From the NCBI RefSeq assembly GCF_002056795.1, contig NZ_CP020104.1:2491001-2555000 (forward strand): DNA of 64,000 nucleotides, written 5' to 3'. The number at the start of each line of letters is the position of its first letter. Within the stretch, counting starts at the first letter, position 1. The DNA comes from Spirosoma aerolatum (GTDB taxonomy: Bacteria > Bacteroidota > Bacteroidia > Cytophagales > Spirosomataceae). The notes beneath the pieces were generated by a model. The model saw nothing but the letters and a program-made list of their open reading frames with translations, had not been told where the DNA came from and did not search any database. The position numbers and the translations under genes were made by a program. Positions 9,829 to 24,063 of this stretch are shown piece by piece.

Positions 9829-10350
9829 ATGTGTCAATTCATCGCTAAAATCCATTTTCTGACGTTAGGACTGCTACTGAGTTGGGCCTCCTATGCGCAA
9901 TCAAACTTCACCAGCAAAGTTATTGGTGTGGGGGTTGTTGTGGCCGATCTCGACCGCTCGGTGGATTTCTACGTCAACGGTATCGGTATGGTCAAAACGG
10001 GTAGCTTCACCATCAACGAAGATTTTGGCAAACGCTCCGGCCTGACCAACGGCGTAGCCACGAACGTAACCATTCTGAAACTCGAAAACAGCCCCGATGC
10101 CACCGACTGGAAACTGATGAGCTTTGGTAGCAAGCCCTCCCATCCGAAACCCAAACACATTCAGGACGATACGGGGATGCAGTACATCACCATTCAGGTG
10201 AAAGCGTTGAAACCCATCATTGAGCGTCTGACCCAAATGAAAGTGCCGTTTCTGGGCAGCACCCCGACACCGTTGAACGCCAAAGCGCACTTTGTGTTCG
10301 TGCAGGACCCTGATGGCAATTTCATTGAACTGATTGGCCCAGTGGAGTAA
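9829..10350 (+). CDS. Secreted VOC (glyoxalase/bleomycin-resistance fold) protein
   Basis: The start is placed at ATG 9829, which gives a clean signal peptide (hydrophobic LTLGLLLSWASYAQ); ATG 9808 and upstream starts would put polar residues ahead of it. The 173-residue product has a single VOC domain: GVGVVVADLDRSVDFYVNGIG at the beginning of the mature chain, DDTGMQYITIQV in the middle and FVQDPDGNFIELIGP at the end, where E (in FIEL) is a usual metal ligand. VOC proteins are metal-dependent isomerases, dioxygenases or binding proteins; the substrate is unknown. An exported VOC protein among xylan enzymes is uncommon, and its role here is open. Confidence 0.85.
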   Translation: MCQFIAKIHFLTLGLLLSWASYAQSNFTSKVIGVGVVVADLDRSVDFYVNGIGMVKTGSFTINEDFGKRSGLTNGVATNVTILKLENSPDATDWKLMSFGSKPSHPKPKHIQDDTGMQYITIQVKALKPIIERLTQMKVPFLGSTPTPLNAKAHFVFVQDPDGNFIELIGPVE

Positions 10351-10384
10351 GCGTTTTTTGTCACGTTCTTCTGTCATCGCATTT

Positions 10385-10467
10385 TTTGTCATCCCGAGGA
10401 ACGAGGGATCTTCTGTAGAGTATTTTTTTATATCACCCGAAGATCCCTCGTTCCTCGGGATGACAAA
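10385..10467. repeat. Palindromic intergenic repeat, copy 5
   Basis: Arms 10385-10413 and 10439-10467 pair perfectly (29 bp), with the GAGGAACGAGGGATC middle also seen in copy 2. The repeat lies between the VOC and second GH43 genes. Confidence 0.92.
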
Positions 10468-10506
10468 TAAACGAATGGCAAAAGTAGTTCATAATAAAGC
10501 ATTTGT

Positions 10507-12084
10507 ATGAAAGTATTCCCTTTTCAATCTGGCCTGCTGGCCGTTATGCTTTTGCTGACGCAGTTCTCCGCAAAAGCACAAACGGCACATAACCCAATCA
10601 TCTTTGCCGATGTGCCGGATATGGCCATGATTCGGGTGGGCAACACCTACTACATGAGCAGCACCACCATGCACCTGAGTCCGGGCCTACCGATCATGAA
10701 ATCGAAAGACTTGGTTAACTGGCAGATGGTCGGCTATGCCTACGATACACTGGCTAGTGTTGATGCACTGAATCTGACAAACGGCAAAAGCACCTACGGA
10801 CGTGGTTCGTGGGCCAGTAGTTTGCGGTATCACAACGGAACGTACTACGCAACCACCTTCGCCCAAACGACAGGCAAGACCTATATCTACACGACCAAAA
10901 ACATCGAAAAAGGCCCCTGGAAAGAAGTTTCCTTCAAACCATCCTATCACGATCACAGTCTGTTTTTTGATGACGACGGCAGAACGTACCTGATCTATGG
11001 TGCGGGTAAACTCAACATACTGGAACTCAATGCCGATGCGTCGGGCGTAAAACCCGGTACTACCGGGCAGGTGTTGATCGAAAACGCCAGCATCCCTTCA
11101 GGCACGGGTGGTGGCTTACCAGCCGAAGGGTCACAGCTTTTCAAGGTCAACGGCAAGTATTACCTGTTCAACATTAGCTGGCCCAAAGGGGGCATGCGAA
11201 CCGTACTTATTCACCGGGCCGACAAACTTACGGGGCCGTGGGAAGGGCGAGTCGCCTTGCAGGATTTGGGCGTGGCGCAGGGTGGCCTCATCGATACGCC
11301 CGACGGTCGGTGGTTTGCTTATCTCTTTCGCGATTTTGGGGGCGTGGGCCGAATTCCGTATCTGGTGCCGGTAAAGTGGGAAGACGGTTGGCCCGTGTTG
11401 GGCGTTAATGGCAAAGTACCCGAAACGCTTGACCTTCCGGCCAGTAAGGGTTTAATTCCCGGCATTGTGCATTCCGACGAATTTACCCGCAAAAAAGGGG
11501 AGCCCGCCTTGCCCTTGGTCTGGCAATGGAACCACAATCCCGACAACAGGCTCTGGTCAGTAACGGAACGAAGCGGCTATCTGCGGTTGAAAACCGGACG
11601 GGTCGACACCTCGTTTGTACTGGCTCGCAACACGCTTACCCAACGCACCATCGGCCCGACCTGTTCGGGCTCTACCGCGCTCGATGTATCCAATCTGAAA
11701 GATGGTGATTTTGCGGGCTTGAGTCTGTTGCAGAAGAATTACGGTCTGGTCGGCGTAAAACGGGAAAATGGGCAAAACGCCATCTTGATGGTCAGTGCAG
11801 CAACCGGGAAACCTGTTGAGGTACAACGGGTGTCGTTGAGCCAGAAAACGGTTTATCTGAAAGCTGAATGTGATTTTCGGGATCGTAAGGACATCGCCAA
11901 TTTTTTCTACAGCCTCGACGGTAAAGCCTGGACAAAAATCGGTGAACCGCTGAAAATGCCATACACCATCCCGCATTTTATGGGCTATCGCTTCGGTCTG
12001 GTCAATTACGCCACTCTGCAAACGGGCGGTTTTGCCGATTTCGACTATTTCCGAATCACCGACCAAATCATAAAGAAAGAATAA
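10507..12084 (+). CDS. Secreted glycoside hydrolase family 43, second copy (GH43_12-like)
   Basis: 525 residues with a signal peptide ending near AKAQ (residue 25). The propeller motifs differ from the first GH43 of the cluster: ADVPD (base aspartate near 38), YHDHSLFFDDDG (second aspartate) and LPAEGSQLF (acid glutamate). TYYMSSTTMHLSPG and a C-terminal beta-sandwich from about residue 320 (HSDEF...) are typical of subfamily 12, which contains arabinofuranosidases that trim arabinoxylan. The gene is cleanly separated from its neighbours by palindromic repeats on both sides. Subfamily placement is from memory of motif wording, so the exact linkage cleaved is uncertain. Confidence 0.9.
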   Translation: MKVFPFQSGLLAVMLLLTQFSAKAQTAHNPIIFADVPDMAMIRVGNTYYMSSTTMHLSPGLPIMKSKDLVNWQMVGYAYDTLASVDALNLTNGKSTYGRGSWASSLRYHNGTYYATTFAQTTGKTYIYTTKNIEKGPWKEVSFKPSYHDHSLFFDDDGRTYLIYGAGKLNILELNADASGVKPGTTGQVLIENASIPSGTGGGLPAEGSQLFKVNGKYYLFNISWPKGGMRTVLIHRADKLTGPWEGRVALQDLGVAQGGLIDTPDGRWFAYLFRDFGGVGRIPYLVPVKWEDGWPVLGVNGKVPETLDLPASKGLIPGIVHSDEFTRKKGEPALPLVWQWNHNPDNRLWSVTERSGYLRLKTGRVDTSFVLARNTLTQRTIGPTCSGSTALDVSNLKDGDFAGLSLLQKNYGLVGVKRENGQNAILMVSAATGKPVEVQRVSLSQKTVYLKAECDFRDRKDIANFFYSLDGKAWTKIGEPLKMPYTIPHFMGYRFGLVNYATLQTGGFADFDYFRITDQIIKKE

Positions 12085-12151
12085 AGATGACGAAGGAATA
12101 TTGATCAGAGTCAAACTATTGACTATCAGCAATTTGTATAAATATGAGCTG

Positions 12152-12234
12152 TTTTGTCATCCCGACGCAGGAGGGATCTTCGGGTGAGACTCTTTTTAAC
12201 TACCGAAGATCCCTCCTTCGTCGGGATGACAAAA
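12152..12234. repeat. Palindromic intergenic repeat, copy 6
   Basis: Arms 12152-12183 and 12203-12234 pair over 32 bp with one mismatch: the left arm has the GACGCAGG variant and the right arm corresponds to GACGAAGG. It lies between the second GH43 gene and the CE6-type gene. Confidence 0.9.
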
Positions 12235-12268
12235 ACGGCGCTTAAACTTACTAGCCTTTACTAAATGA

Positions 12269-13117
<849 letters not shown>

Positions 13118-13140
13118 GTATGCTGTGAATAGGAATACTT

Positions 13141-13228
13141 TTTCTGTCATCCCGACGCAGGAGGGATCTTCGCTAACAGCAATACATTCTCGCACCCGAA
13201 GATCCCTCCTGCGTCGGGATGACAAAAA
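13141..13228. repeat. Palindromic intergenic repeat, copy 7
   Basis: Arms 13141-13172 and 13197-13228 pair over 32 bp with a single mismatch near the outer end; the middle is the GACGCAGGAGGGATC variant. Confidence 0.92.
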
Positions 13229-13258
13229 CACACGTTAGACTGCATTCGATTCCTTTAT

Positions 13259-14179
13259 ATGAAACGCTTTAATTCAATAAATAAAGGCATTTTGGCCGCT
13301 TTAGTTGGTTGGTTGCTGGTGGCATCGCTACCCGCAAGTGCTCAGGAAATTATGCCGCTCTATCCGGGGGCTGTTCCGAATGCAAAAGCATCTGACTTGC
13401 CGGAAACAGGCGCGTCAACGGGTGTTTTCAAGGGTATTACTAAACCCACGCTGGAGTATTACAAACCGAATCCTGCCAAAGCGTCCGGCACGGCGGTCGT
13501 CATCATTCCCGGCGGTGGGTATGGGGTTGTGGTGTATCAGGGCGAAGGTATCAATATTGCCAAGGCCTTTGCTGAGAAAGGCGTGGCCGCTTTTATCCTG
13601 AAATACCGATTACCCAGCGATGCCATCATGGTCGATAAGAAAATTGGTCCGTTGCAGGATGCGCAACAGGCCATAAAACTGGTTCGCGAAAATGCCGCTA
13701 CGTGGGGTGTCGATGCCAGTAAAGTAGGCGTCATAGGCTTTTCGGCGGGTGGGCATCTGGCGTCTACATTGGCGACACATTTTGAAAAAGCCTATGTAGA
13801 AAACGGTAATAATACCAGTCTACGCCCTGATTTTCAGATACTGGTGTACCCCGTTATCAGTATGCAGGACAGCCTGACGCATGGCGGTTCGCACGACAAT
13901 CTGCTGGGTAAAAATCCGTCGCGGGCGGATGTCGAGCTTTTCTCCAATGAGTTGCAGGTTCGGGCCAATACGCCACCCACCTACCTGACTCATGCCGCCG
14001 ACGACAAACTGGTCGATGTCGACAACAGCATTGTCTATTTCGAAAAACTCCGGCATCAGAAAGTACCCGTCGAAATGCACATTTACCCCAAGGGCGATCA
14101 CGGGTTTATTTTCCGGCATCCCGGCTGGATGGAGCCGCTGTTTGCCTGGATGCAGCAGAATAACTGGATCAAAGAATGA
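13259..14179 (+). CDS. Secreted alpha/beta-hydrolase, acetylesterase type (BD-FAE/Aes-like)
   Basis: 306 residues with a signal peptide ending PASAQ near residue 29. The alpha/beta-hydrolase fold shows as the oxyanion region IIPGGGYG (in place of HGGG), the nucleophile elbow GFSAGGHLAS (serine near residue 162), a late aspartate in HAADDKLVDVDNS and the histidine in GDHGF. Similar proteins in xylan loci remove acetyl or feruloyl groups. No fused domains are present. The substrate is inferred from the neighbours (CE6, CE1, GH10). Confidence 0.85.
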   Translation: MKRFNSINKGILAALVGWLLVASLPASAQEIMPLYPGAVPNAKASDLPETGASTGVFKGITKPTLEYYKPNPAKASGTAVVIIPGGGYGVVVYQGEGINIAKAFAEKGVAAFILKYRLPSDAIMVDKKIGPLQDAQQAIKLVRENAATWGVDASKVGVIGFSAGGHLASTLATHFEKAYVENGNNTSLRPDFQILVYPVISMQDSLTHGGSHDNLLGKNPSRADVELFSNELQVRANTPPTYLTHAADDKLVDVDNSIVYFEKLRHQKVPVEMHIYPKGDHGFIFRHPGWMEPLFAWMQQNNWIKE

Positions 14180-14197
14180 TTAATTGAGTTTTCATTG

Positions 14198-14287
14198 GTG
14201 TTTTTGTCATCCCGAGGGACGAGGGATCTTCGGACTATTCAATGGGCTTGTCCGAAGATCCCTCGTTCCTCGGGATGACAAAAACAC
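14198..14287. repeat. Palindromic intergenic repeat, copy 8
   Basis: Arms 14198-14234 and 14251-14287 pair over 37 bp with one mismatch (GAGGGACGAGG against the complement of GAGGAACGAGG). It lies upstream of the GH29 gene, so start codons chosen inside it would be wrong. Confidence 0.92.
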
Positions 14288-14342
14288 TAAGACCAAATGT
14301 GATTCGATTCGGGATGACAAAGACAACTCCCATCTTAACAAA

Positions 14343-16442
14343 ATGAGTAGAATGAGGCAAAAACGTTTTAATCTGTGGCTGCTCCTGAGTCTGGCTTTTT
14401 ACACAATTGGATTAGCTCAGCCAACGCCACCGCAGCCCGTTGGTCCGTTGCCCAGCGACAACCAGTTGCGCTGGCAGCACATGGAGTACTATGCCTTCAT
14501 TCATTTTTCGATAAATACGTATACCGACATGGCCTGGGGCTTCGGCAACGAAGATCCGAAGCTGTTTAATCCGACCAAACTGGATTGCCGACAGTGGGCG
14601 CGTATCTGCAAAGAAGCCGGGATGAAAGGCATCATTTTCACGGCCAAACACCACAGCGGCTTTTGCCTCTGGCCCTCGAAATACACCGAATATTCCGTTA
14701 AAAATGTTCCCTGGCGGAACGGGAAAGCCGATATAGTGCGGGAGCTGGCCGATGCCTGTAAAGAATACGGCCTGAAGTTTGGCGTCTACCTGTCGCCCTG
14801 GGACCGGAATCATCCCGACTACGGAAAGCCTGAATACATTACCTATTTCCGCAACCAGTTGACAGAATTGCTCACCAGCTACGGTGACATTTTTGAAGTC
14901 TGGTTCGATGGGGCCAATGGTGGGTCGGGCTATTACGGTGGAGCCAACGAAACGCGGAAAATTGACGCTAAAACCTATTACGACTGGCCCAATACATACA
15001 AACTCGTGCGAAAGCTCCAGCCCAAAATTGTCATCTGGAACGATGGTGGCGACCGGGCCGACCTGCGCTGGGTAGGTACCGAAGCGGGGTACGTTGGCGA
15101 AACCAACTGGAGCCTCTTAAATGCGACCGGCGATGTACCGGAGCAAATGCTTCGTCATGGGGTCGAAAATGGCAATGCCTGGGTACCGGGCGAAGTAAAC
15201 ACCTCCATTCGGCCGGAGTGGTTTTATCACGAACGGGAAGACCGAAAGGTGAAGACCCTGCCCCAACTGATGGATACGTATTACAACTCCATTGGTCGGA
15301 ACGGGACGCTGCTGCTCAATTTCCCGATCATGCCCAACGGGCTGATTCACGAGAAAGACGAACAGGCCGTACAAGCCTTTGCCAAAGCAACGAAGGAAGC
15401 TTTTGCCGTGAATCTGGCCAGGAACGCCCGTGCCACTGCTGACCAGGTACGCGGCAAAAGCGCGACCTATGCCGCCAGCAAAGCCATCGATGCCGATAAA
15501 GAAAGCTATTGGGCGACAGACGATGCGGCTCGTAGCGCATCGCTGACTCTCCAATTCAGTAAACCCACGGCGTTCAATCGGTTTCTGGTGCAGGAGCCGA
15601 TTCGGTTGGGTCAACGGGTTAAATCATTTACGGTCGAAGCGCTGGTGGATGGCAACTGGAAGGAAATTGCCAAAGAAACGACAATCGGCTATAAACGGAT
15701 TCTGCGGTTCCCGACCGTTGAAGCCACGCAACTGCGTCTGAACATTCTGGATGCCAAAGGTTGCCCGTTGATTTCAAATCTTGAAGTATATAAAGCGCCC
15801 CTGATTCTGACGCCCCCCATCATCACACGCGATCAGGCTGGCGATATCCACATCAAATCCGGCGATACGGAATCGGAGGTGTATTATACCCTCGACGGCA
15901 GTACGCCAACGGCAAAATCGAACAAATACACGGCTCCGGTAAAAACCAGTCCCGGTAAAGTTGATCTGAAGGCGATCACCTACAATCCGTTTACGAAACA
16001 AAGCAGCGTGGCCAGCGACGAAAAATTCGACATCGCCCGTAGTAGCTGGAAAATCCTGAGTACGGAGGCCAAGGCAGCGTATCAGGCTTTAGATGGGAAC
16101 CCTGCTACCTCCTGGCATCAGCCGAAAAGTCAAGCAATGCCAACAGACCTGGTTATTGATTTGGGTAAAGAAGAAACGCTGACCGGTTTCCGGTATCTGC
16201 CTGCCCAGAACTGGTGGGAGGAAGCCAGCATTATTACCCACTATCAGTTTGAGGTATCGACGGATAACCAGACCTGGAAACGGGTCAGCGAGGGCGAATT
16301 TTCGAACATTAAAAACAGTCCATTCTGGCAAACCAAAACCTTTGAACCAACAAAAGCCCGATACATCAACCTGCGGGCTCTGAAAAACACCCAGGACGGC
16401 TCAGCGTCAGGCTATGCCGAAGTGGATGTCATTACTAAGTAA
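14343..16442 (+). CDS. Secreted glycoside hydrolase family 29 alpha-L-fucosidase with C-terminal binding domains
   Basis: The start at ATG 14343 is chosen because the signal peptide follows directly (FNLWLLLSLAFYTIGLAQ) and upstream codons lie in the palindromic repeat. 699 residues. The catalytic barrel carries FIHFSINTYTD (near 53), the AKHHSGFCLWPS motif (101-112) and the nucleophile D189 in EVWFDGANGG, all typical of GH29. After about residue 370 come a discoidin-like F5/8C domain, a short chitobiase-C-like segment (VYYTLDGSTPT) and a second F5/8C domain (TSWHQPKSQ to the end). These add glycan binding. Expected action: release of terminal L-fucose from side chains, working with the GH95 enzyme. 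Confidence 0.92.
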   Translation: MSRMRQKRFNLWLLLSLAFYTIGLAQPTPPQPVGPLPSDNQLRWQHMEYYAFIHFSINTYTDMAWGFGNEDPKLFNPTKLDCRQWARICKEAGMKGIIFTAKHHSGFCLWPSKYTEYSVKNVPWRNGKADIVRELADACKEYGLKFGVYLSPWDRNHPDYGKPEYITYFRNQLTELLTSYGDIFEVWFDGANGGSGYYGGANETRKIDAKTYYDWPNTYKLVRKLQPKIVIWNDGGDRADLRWVGTEAGYVGETNWSLLNATGDVPEQMLRHGVENGNAWVPGEVNTSIRPEWFYHEREDRKVKTLPQLMDTYYNSIGRNGTLLLNFPIMPNGLIHEKDEQAVQAFAKATKEAFAVNLARNARATADQVRGKSATYAASKAIDADKESYWATDDAARSASLTLQFSKPTAFNRFLVQEPIRLGQRVKSFTVEALVDGNWKEIAKETTIGYKRILRFPTVEATQLRLNILDAKGCPLISNLEVYKAPLILTPPIITRDQAGDIHIKSGDTESEVYYTLDGSTPTAKSNKYTAPVKTSPGKVDLKAITYNPFTKQSSVASDEKFDIARSSWKILSTEAKAAYQALDGNPATSWHQPKSQAMPTDLVIDLGKEETLTGFRYLPAQNWWEEASIITHYQFEVSTDNQTWKRVSEGEFSNIKNSPFWQTKTFEPTKARYINLRALKNTQDGSASGYAEVDVITK

Positions 16443-16452
16443 ACGTATGCGT

Positions 16453-16476
16453 TTGTCGTTCCTCGGGATGACAAAA
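16453..16476. repeat. Half copy of the palindromic repeat
   Basis: Only the right half is present, with CGTTCCTCGGGATGACAAAA following the GH29 stop codon; no matching left arm exists. It appears to be a decayed copy and marks one of the few gaps without a full palindrome. Confidence 0.7.
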
Positions 16477-16505
16477 AATGAATTGACTCCTAAACCTTTA
16501 TAAAG

Positions 16506-17666
16506 ATGAACCAACGATTAATCCGCCGAATAGGGCTTTTCTGGAGTCTGTTTGGTCTGTATTTGGGGGCACTCGGCCAGCCGCCCCGTGGTCCGCTGGT
16601 GGTATCACCCCAGGTGAACGCTGACAAGTCGGTTACGTTCCGGTATCTGGCGCCACAGGCTAAAGACGTGCAACTAAGCGCACAGTTTGAAAAAGGTCCC
16701 GTGCCCATGTCCAAAGATGCGCAGGGTATCTGGAGCGTTACAGTGGGTCCGGTCAAGCCCGATATTTATCCGTATAGTTTTCGAGTCGATGGTGTTACGG
16801 TCATGGACCCGGCCAATGTCGCTTTCTTCCCCAACGAACGGTTCAAAGCCAGTCTGGTTGACGTACCGGGCGATACACCGCTGATTCACGCCATGCGCGA
16901 TGTGCCGCACGGCTCCATCAATTACGAATACTATCCGTCGATAGCGGGGACTACGGGTTCGCTGGTAGTCTATACGCCACCGGGTTATGACCAGTCACCC
17001 ACGAAAAAGTATCCCGTTTATTACCTCATCAGTGGGACAACCGATACGGAGGAAACCTTCTTCAAAGTCGGCAAGACCAACCTGATTCTGGACAATCTGA
17101 TTGCGGAAGGCAAAGCCAAACCCATGATAATCGTAATGCCCTACGGAAACATTGCTGCTCGGGTAGCCGAACAAAAGGGCGGCTCGAAACCTGCCGACCC
17201 AACCGTGCGGGATGGAGCCGATGCCGTCAAACGCGCCAACGATTTTGCCGAGGACCTGGTGAGCAACGTGATTCCTTACATCGAAAAGGCGTATCGGGCC
17301 ATTCCTAACCGGGAGAACCGGGCCATTGGTGGATTTTCGCGTGGGGGCGGACAAACGCTCCGAACCGCCTTTAACAACATGGACAAATTTGCGTGGGTGT
17401 GTGCCTATAGCTCGTACCTGTCGCCCCAGGAGATGGATGGGAACTTTAGCCAGATCGTAGCCAAACCCGAACAGACCAATAAGCAACTGAAACTGTTGTG
17501 GGTGAGCGTTGGTAGCGATGATTTTCTATACAAGGGGACGGTGGAGTTTATGGACTATCTGAAGGCGAAACAGGTGAATTTTAAAAGCCTGATTACCGAC
17601 GGTGGCCATACCTGGATGAATGTAAAAACCTACGTTGCTGCCACTACGCCACTGCTATTTCGCTGA
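16506..17666 (+). CDS. Secreted CE1-type esterase with N-terminal E-set/CBM48-like domain (esterase A)
   Basis: 386 residues: signal peptide to about residue 25, an immunoglobulin-like E-set/CBM48 domain (about 35-100, SVTFRYLAPQAKDVQLS), then a CE1/esterase-D domain. The nucleophile elbow is GGFSRGGGQT with S278, and the histidine is in GGHTWMN near the C-terminus. Compared with its four neighbours, two things differ: the oxyanion segment reads LISGTTDTEET where the next paralogue has [11 protein letters not shown], and a charged insertion of about 25 residues lies at 219-244. The residues for catalysis remain, so activity may be altered rather than lost. CE1 enzymes remove feruloyl or acetyl groups from xylan. 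Confidence 0.88.
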   Translation: MNQRLIRRIGLFWSLFGLYLGALGQPPRGPLVVSPQVNADKSVTFRYLAPQAKDVQLSAQFEKGPVPMSKDAQGIWSVTVGPVKPDIYPYSFRVDGVTVMDPANVAFFPNERFKASLVDVPGDTPLIHAMRDVPHGSINYEYYPSIAGTTGSLVVYTPPGYDQSPTKKYPVYYLISGTTDTEETFFKVGKTNLILDNLIAEGKAKPMIIVMPYGNIAARVAEQKGGSKPADPTVRDGADAVKRANDFAEDLVSNVIPYIEKAYRAIPNRENRAIGGFSRGGGQTLRTAFNNMDKFAWVCAYSSYLSPQEMDGNFSQIVAKPEQTNKQLKLLWVSVGSDDFLYKGTVEFMDYLKAKQVNFKSLITDGGHTWMNVKTYVAATTPLLFR

Positions 17667-17674
17667 TGTGCACA

Positions 17675-17760
17675 TTTTGTCATCCGGTTTTTGTCATCCC
17701 GAAGATCCCCGCTCCGGCGGCCCGGTCGTTCATCGGGATGGCAAAAACCGGATGACAAAA
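17675..17760. repeat. Palindromic repeat, rearranged copy 9
   Basis: The outer ends form an inverted repeat (17675-17701 against 17734-17760, with one mismatch). The middle contains only one half of the usual element, in the GCTCCGGCGGCCCGG variant seen complete in copy 10. It looks like a copy that lost its left half and then nested in another element. Confidence 0.75.
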
Positions 17761-17832
17761 CTAAAATTTAACGATTTGACTATGAGTAGTTTGGTGTAAT
17801 AAACTTTCAGGATTTAGCATCCAATAGACTGA

Positions 17833-18921
<1,089 letters not shown>

Positions 18922-18956
18922 TGAATTTTTTATCAAGGTAAGCAAGTAGCGTTTTG

Positions 18957-19064
18957 TCATCCCGAGGAACGACCGGGCCGCCGGAGCGGGGACCTTCGGT
19001 AGCCGGAGGTTTTAGCCTCACCCGAAGATCCCCGCTCCGGCGGCCCGGTCGTTCCTCGGGATGA
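18957..19064. repeat. Palindromic intergenic repeat, copy 10 (long variant)
   Basis: Arms 18957-18999 and 19022-19064 pair over 43 bp with one mismatch. The middle block is enlarged and GC-rich (GACCGGGCCGCCGGAGCGGGG), and this enlargement is present in both arms. The element is therefore longer than the other copies but keeps the same outer and inner ends. Confidence 0.92.
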
Positions 19065-21417
<2,353 letters not shown>

Positions 21418-21430
21418 CCTGTGTTTTTGT

Positions 21431-21564
21431 TTTTTGTCATTCCGTTTTTGTCATCCCGACCGGTCCGCCGGTGCGGCAGGAGGGATCTTCGGGTGAGGCT
21501 GGTAATACCTCCGGCTACTGGAGATGCTTCCTTCGTCAGCATGACAGAAATGGGATGACAAAAA
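21431..21564. repeat. Palindromic repeat, chimeric copy 11
   Basis: The left half is of the CCCGA type with an added CGGTCCGCCGGTGCGG block, while the right half is of the GCTGACGAAGGAAGC type seen in copy 1, so the middles do not pair. Outer ends TTTTTGTCAT and ATGACAAAAA pair. It looks like a recombinant of two variants. Confidence 0.8.
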
Positions 21565-21593
21565 GACTTACAATATATCAAAAAACGATATAA

Positions 21594-23522
<1,929 letters not shown>

Positions 23523-23550
23523 ATTTCTAGCTAAACCCCCAATTAGTACC

Positions 23551-23886
23551 ATGAAAAAGTTATTGTTTTCTCTATTCTTATCAATTGTGAGCTTGGTGGC
23601 ATTTGCGCAAAGTCCAATTGATGGCAACTGGAAAGGTAGCCGTGAAACCCAAAACGGTACGTTTGAAGTAAACTATACCTTTAAAGTAGAAGGTAATAAA
23701 TTAACAGGAACTTGGAAAACGCAATTTGGCGAGTCTCCCATACAGGAAGGCACTGTTGATGGCAAAAAGATTTCGTACAGCATCACATTTAACGACCGTA
23801 AAATGAGCTACACTGGTGAGTTAGTTTCTGATAAAGAGATTGTTGTAAAAAGTGAGCGCGGTGAAATGAAGCTTGCCAAGCAGTAA
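23551..23886 (+). CDS. Small secreted lipocalin-like protein, function unknown
   Basis: 111 residues from ATG 23551, with a signal peptide (MKKLLFSLFLSIVSLVAFAQ). The mature chain is about 90 residues of alternating strands: GNWKGSRE, YTFKVEGNKLTGTW, GTVDGKKISYSITF and KMSYTGELVSDKEIVVKS. This is the pattern of small calycin/lipocalin-like domains found in many Bacteroidota exported proteins, often annotated as glycoside-hydrolase companions. The start is preferred because upstream in-frame codons overlap esterase E. It follows esterase E by 28 bases without a palindrome, so it is probably in the same message. I do not recognise a specific function. Confidence 0.75.
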   Translation: MKKLLFSLFLSIVSLVAFAQSPIDGNWKGSRETQNGTFEVNYTFKVEGNKLTGTWKTQFGESPIQEGTVDGKKISYSITFNDRKMSYTGELVSDKEIVVKSERGEMKLAKQ

Positions 23887-23914
23887 GAAAATAGTACCCT
23901 TTAATTGCGCAACG

Positions 23915-24002
23915 CTTTTGTCATCCCGACGCAGGAGGGATCTTCGGGTGCTAGTAAAAGTCTCCTTGTCCGAAGATCCCTCCTGCGTCGGGATGACAAA
24001 AG
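23915..24002. repeat. Palindromic intergenic repeat, copy 12
   Basis: Arms 23915-23947 and 23970-24002 pair over 33 bp; the middle is the GACGCAGGAGGGATC variant. It is the last copy in the glycan locus. Confidence 0.92.
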
Positions 24003-24063
24003 GGTTCTGAAACATTCGCAGTTTTAATTTAAGTAGTCTGCTCAAAATCAACAGTATACCTCA

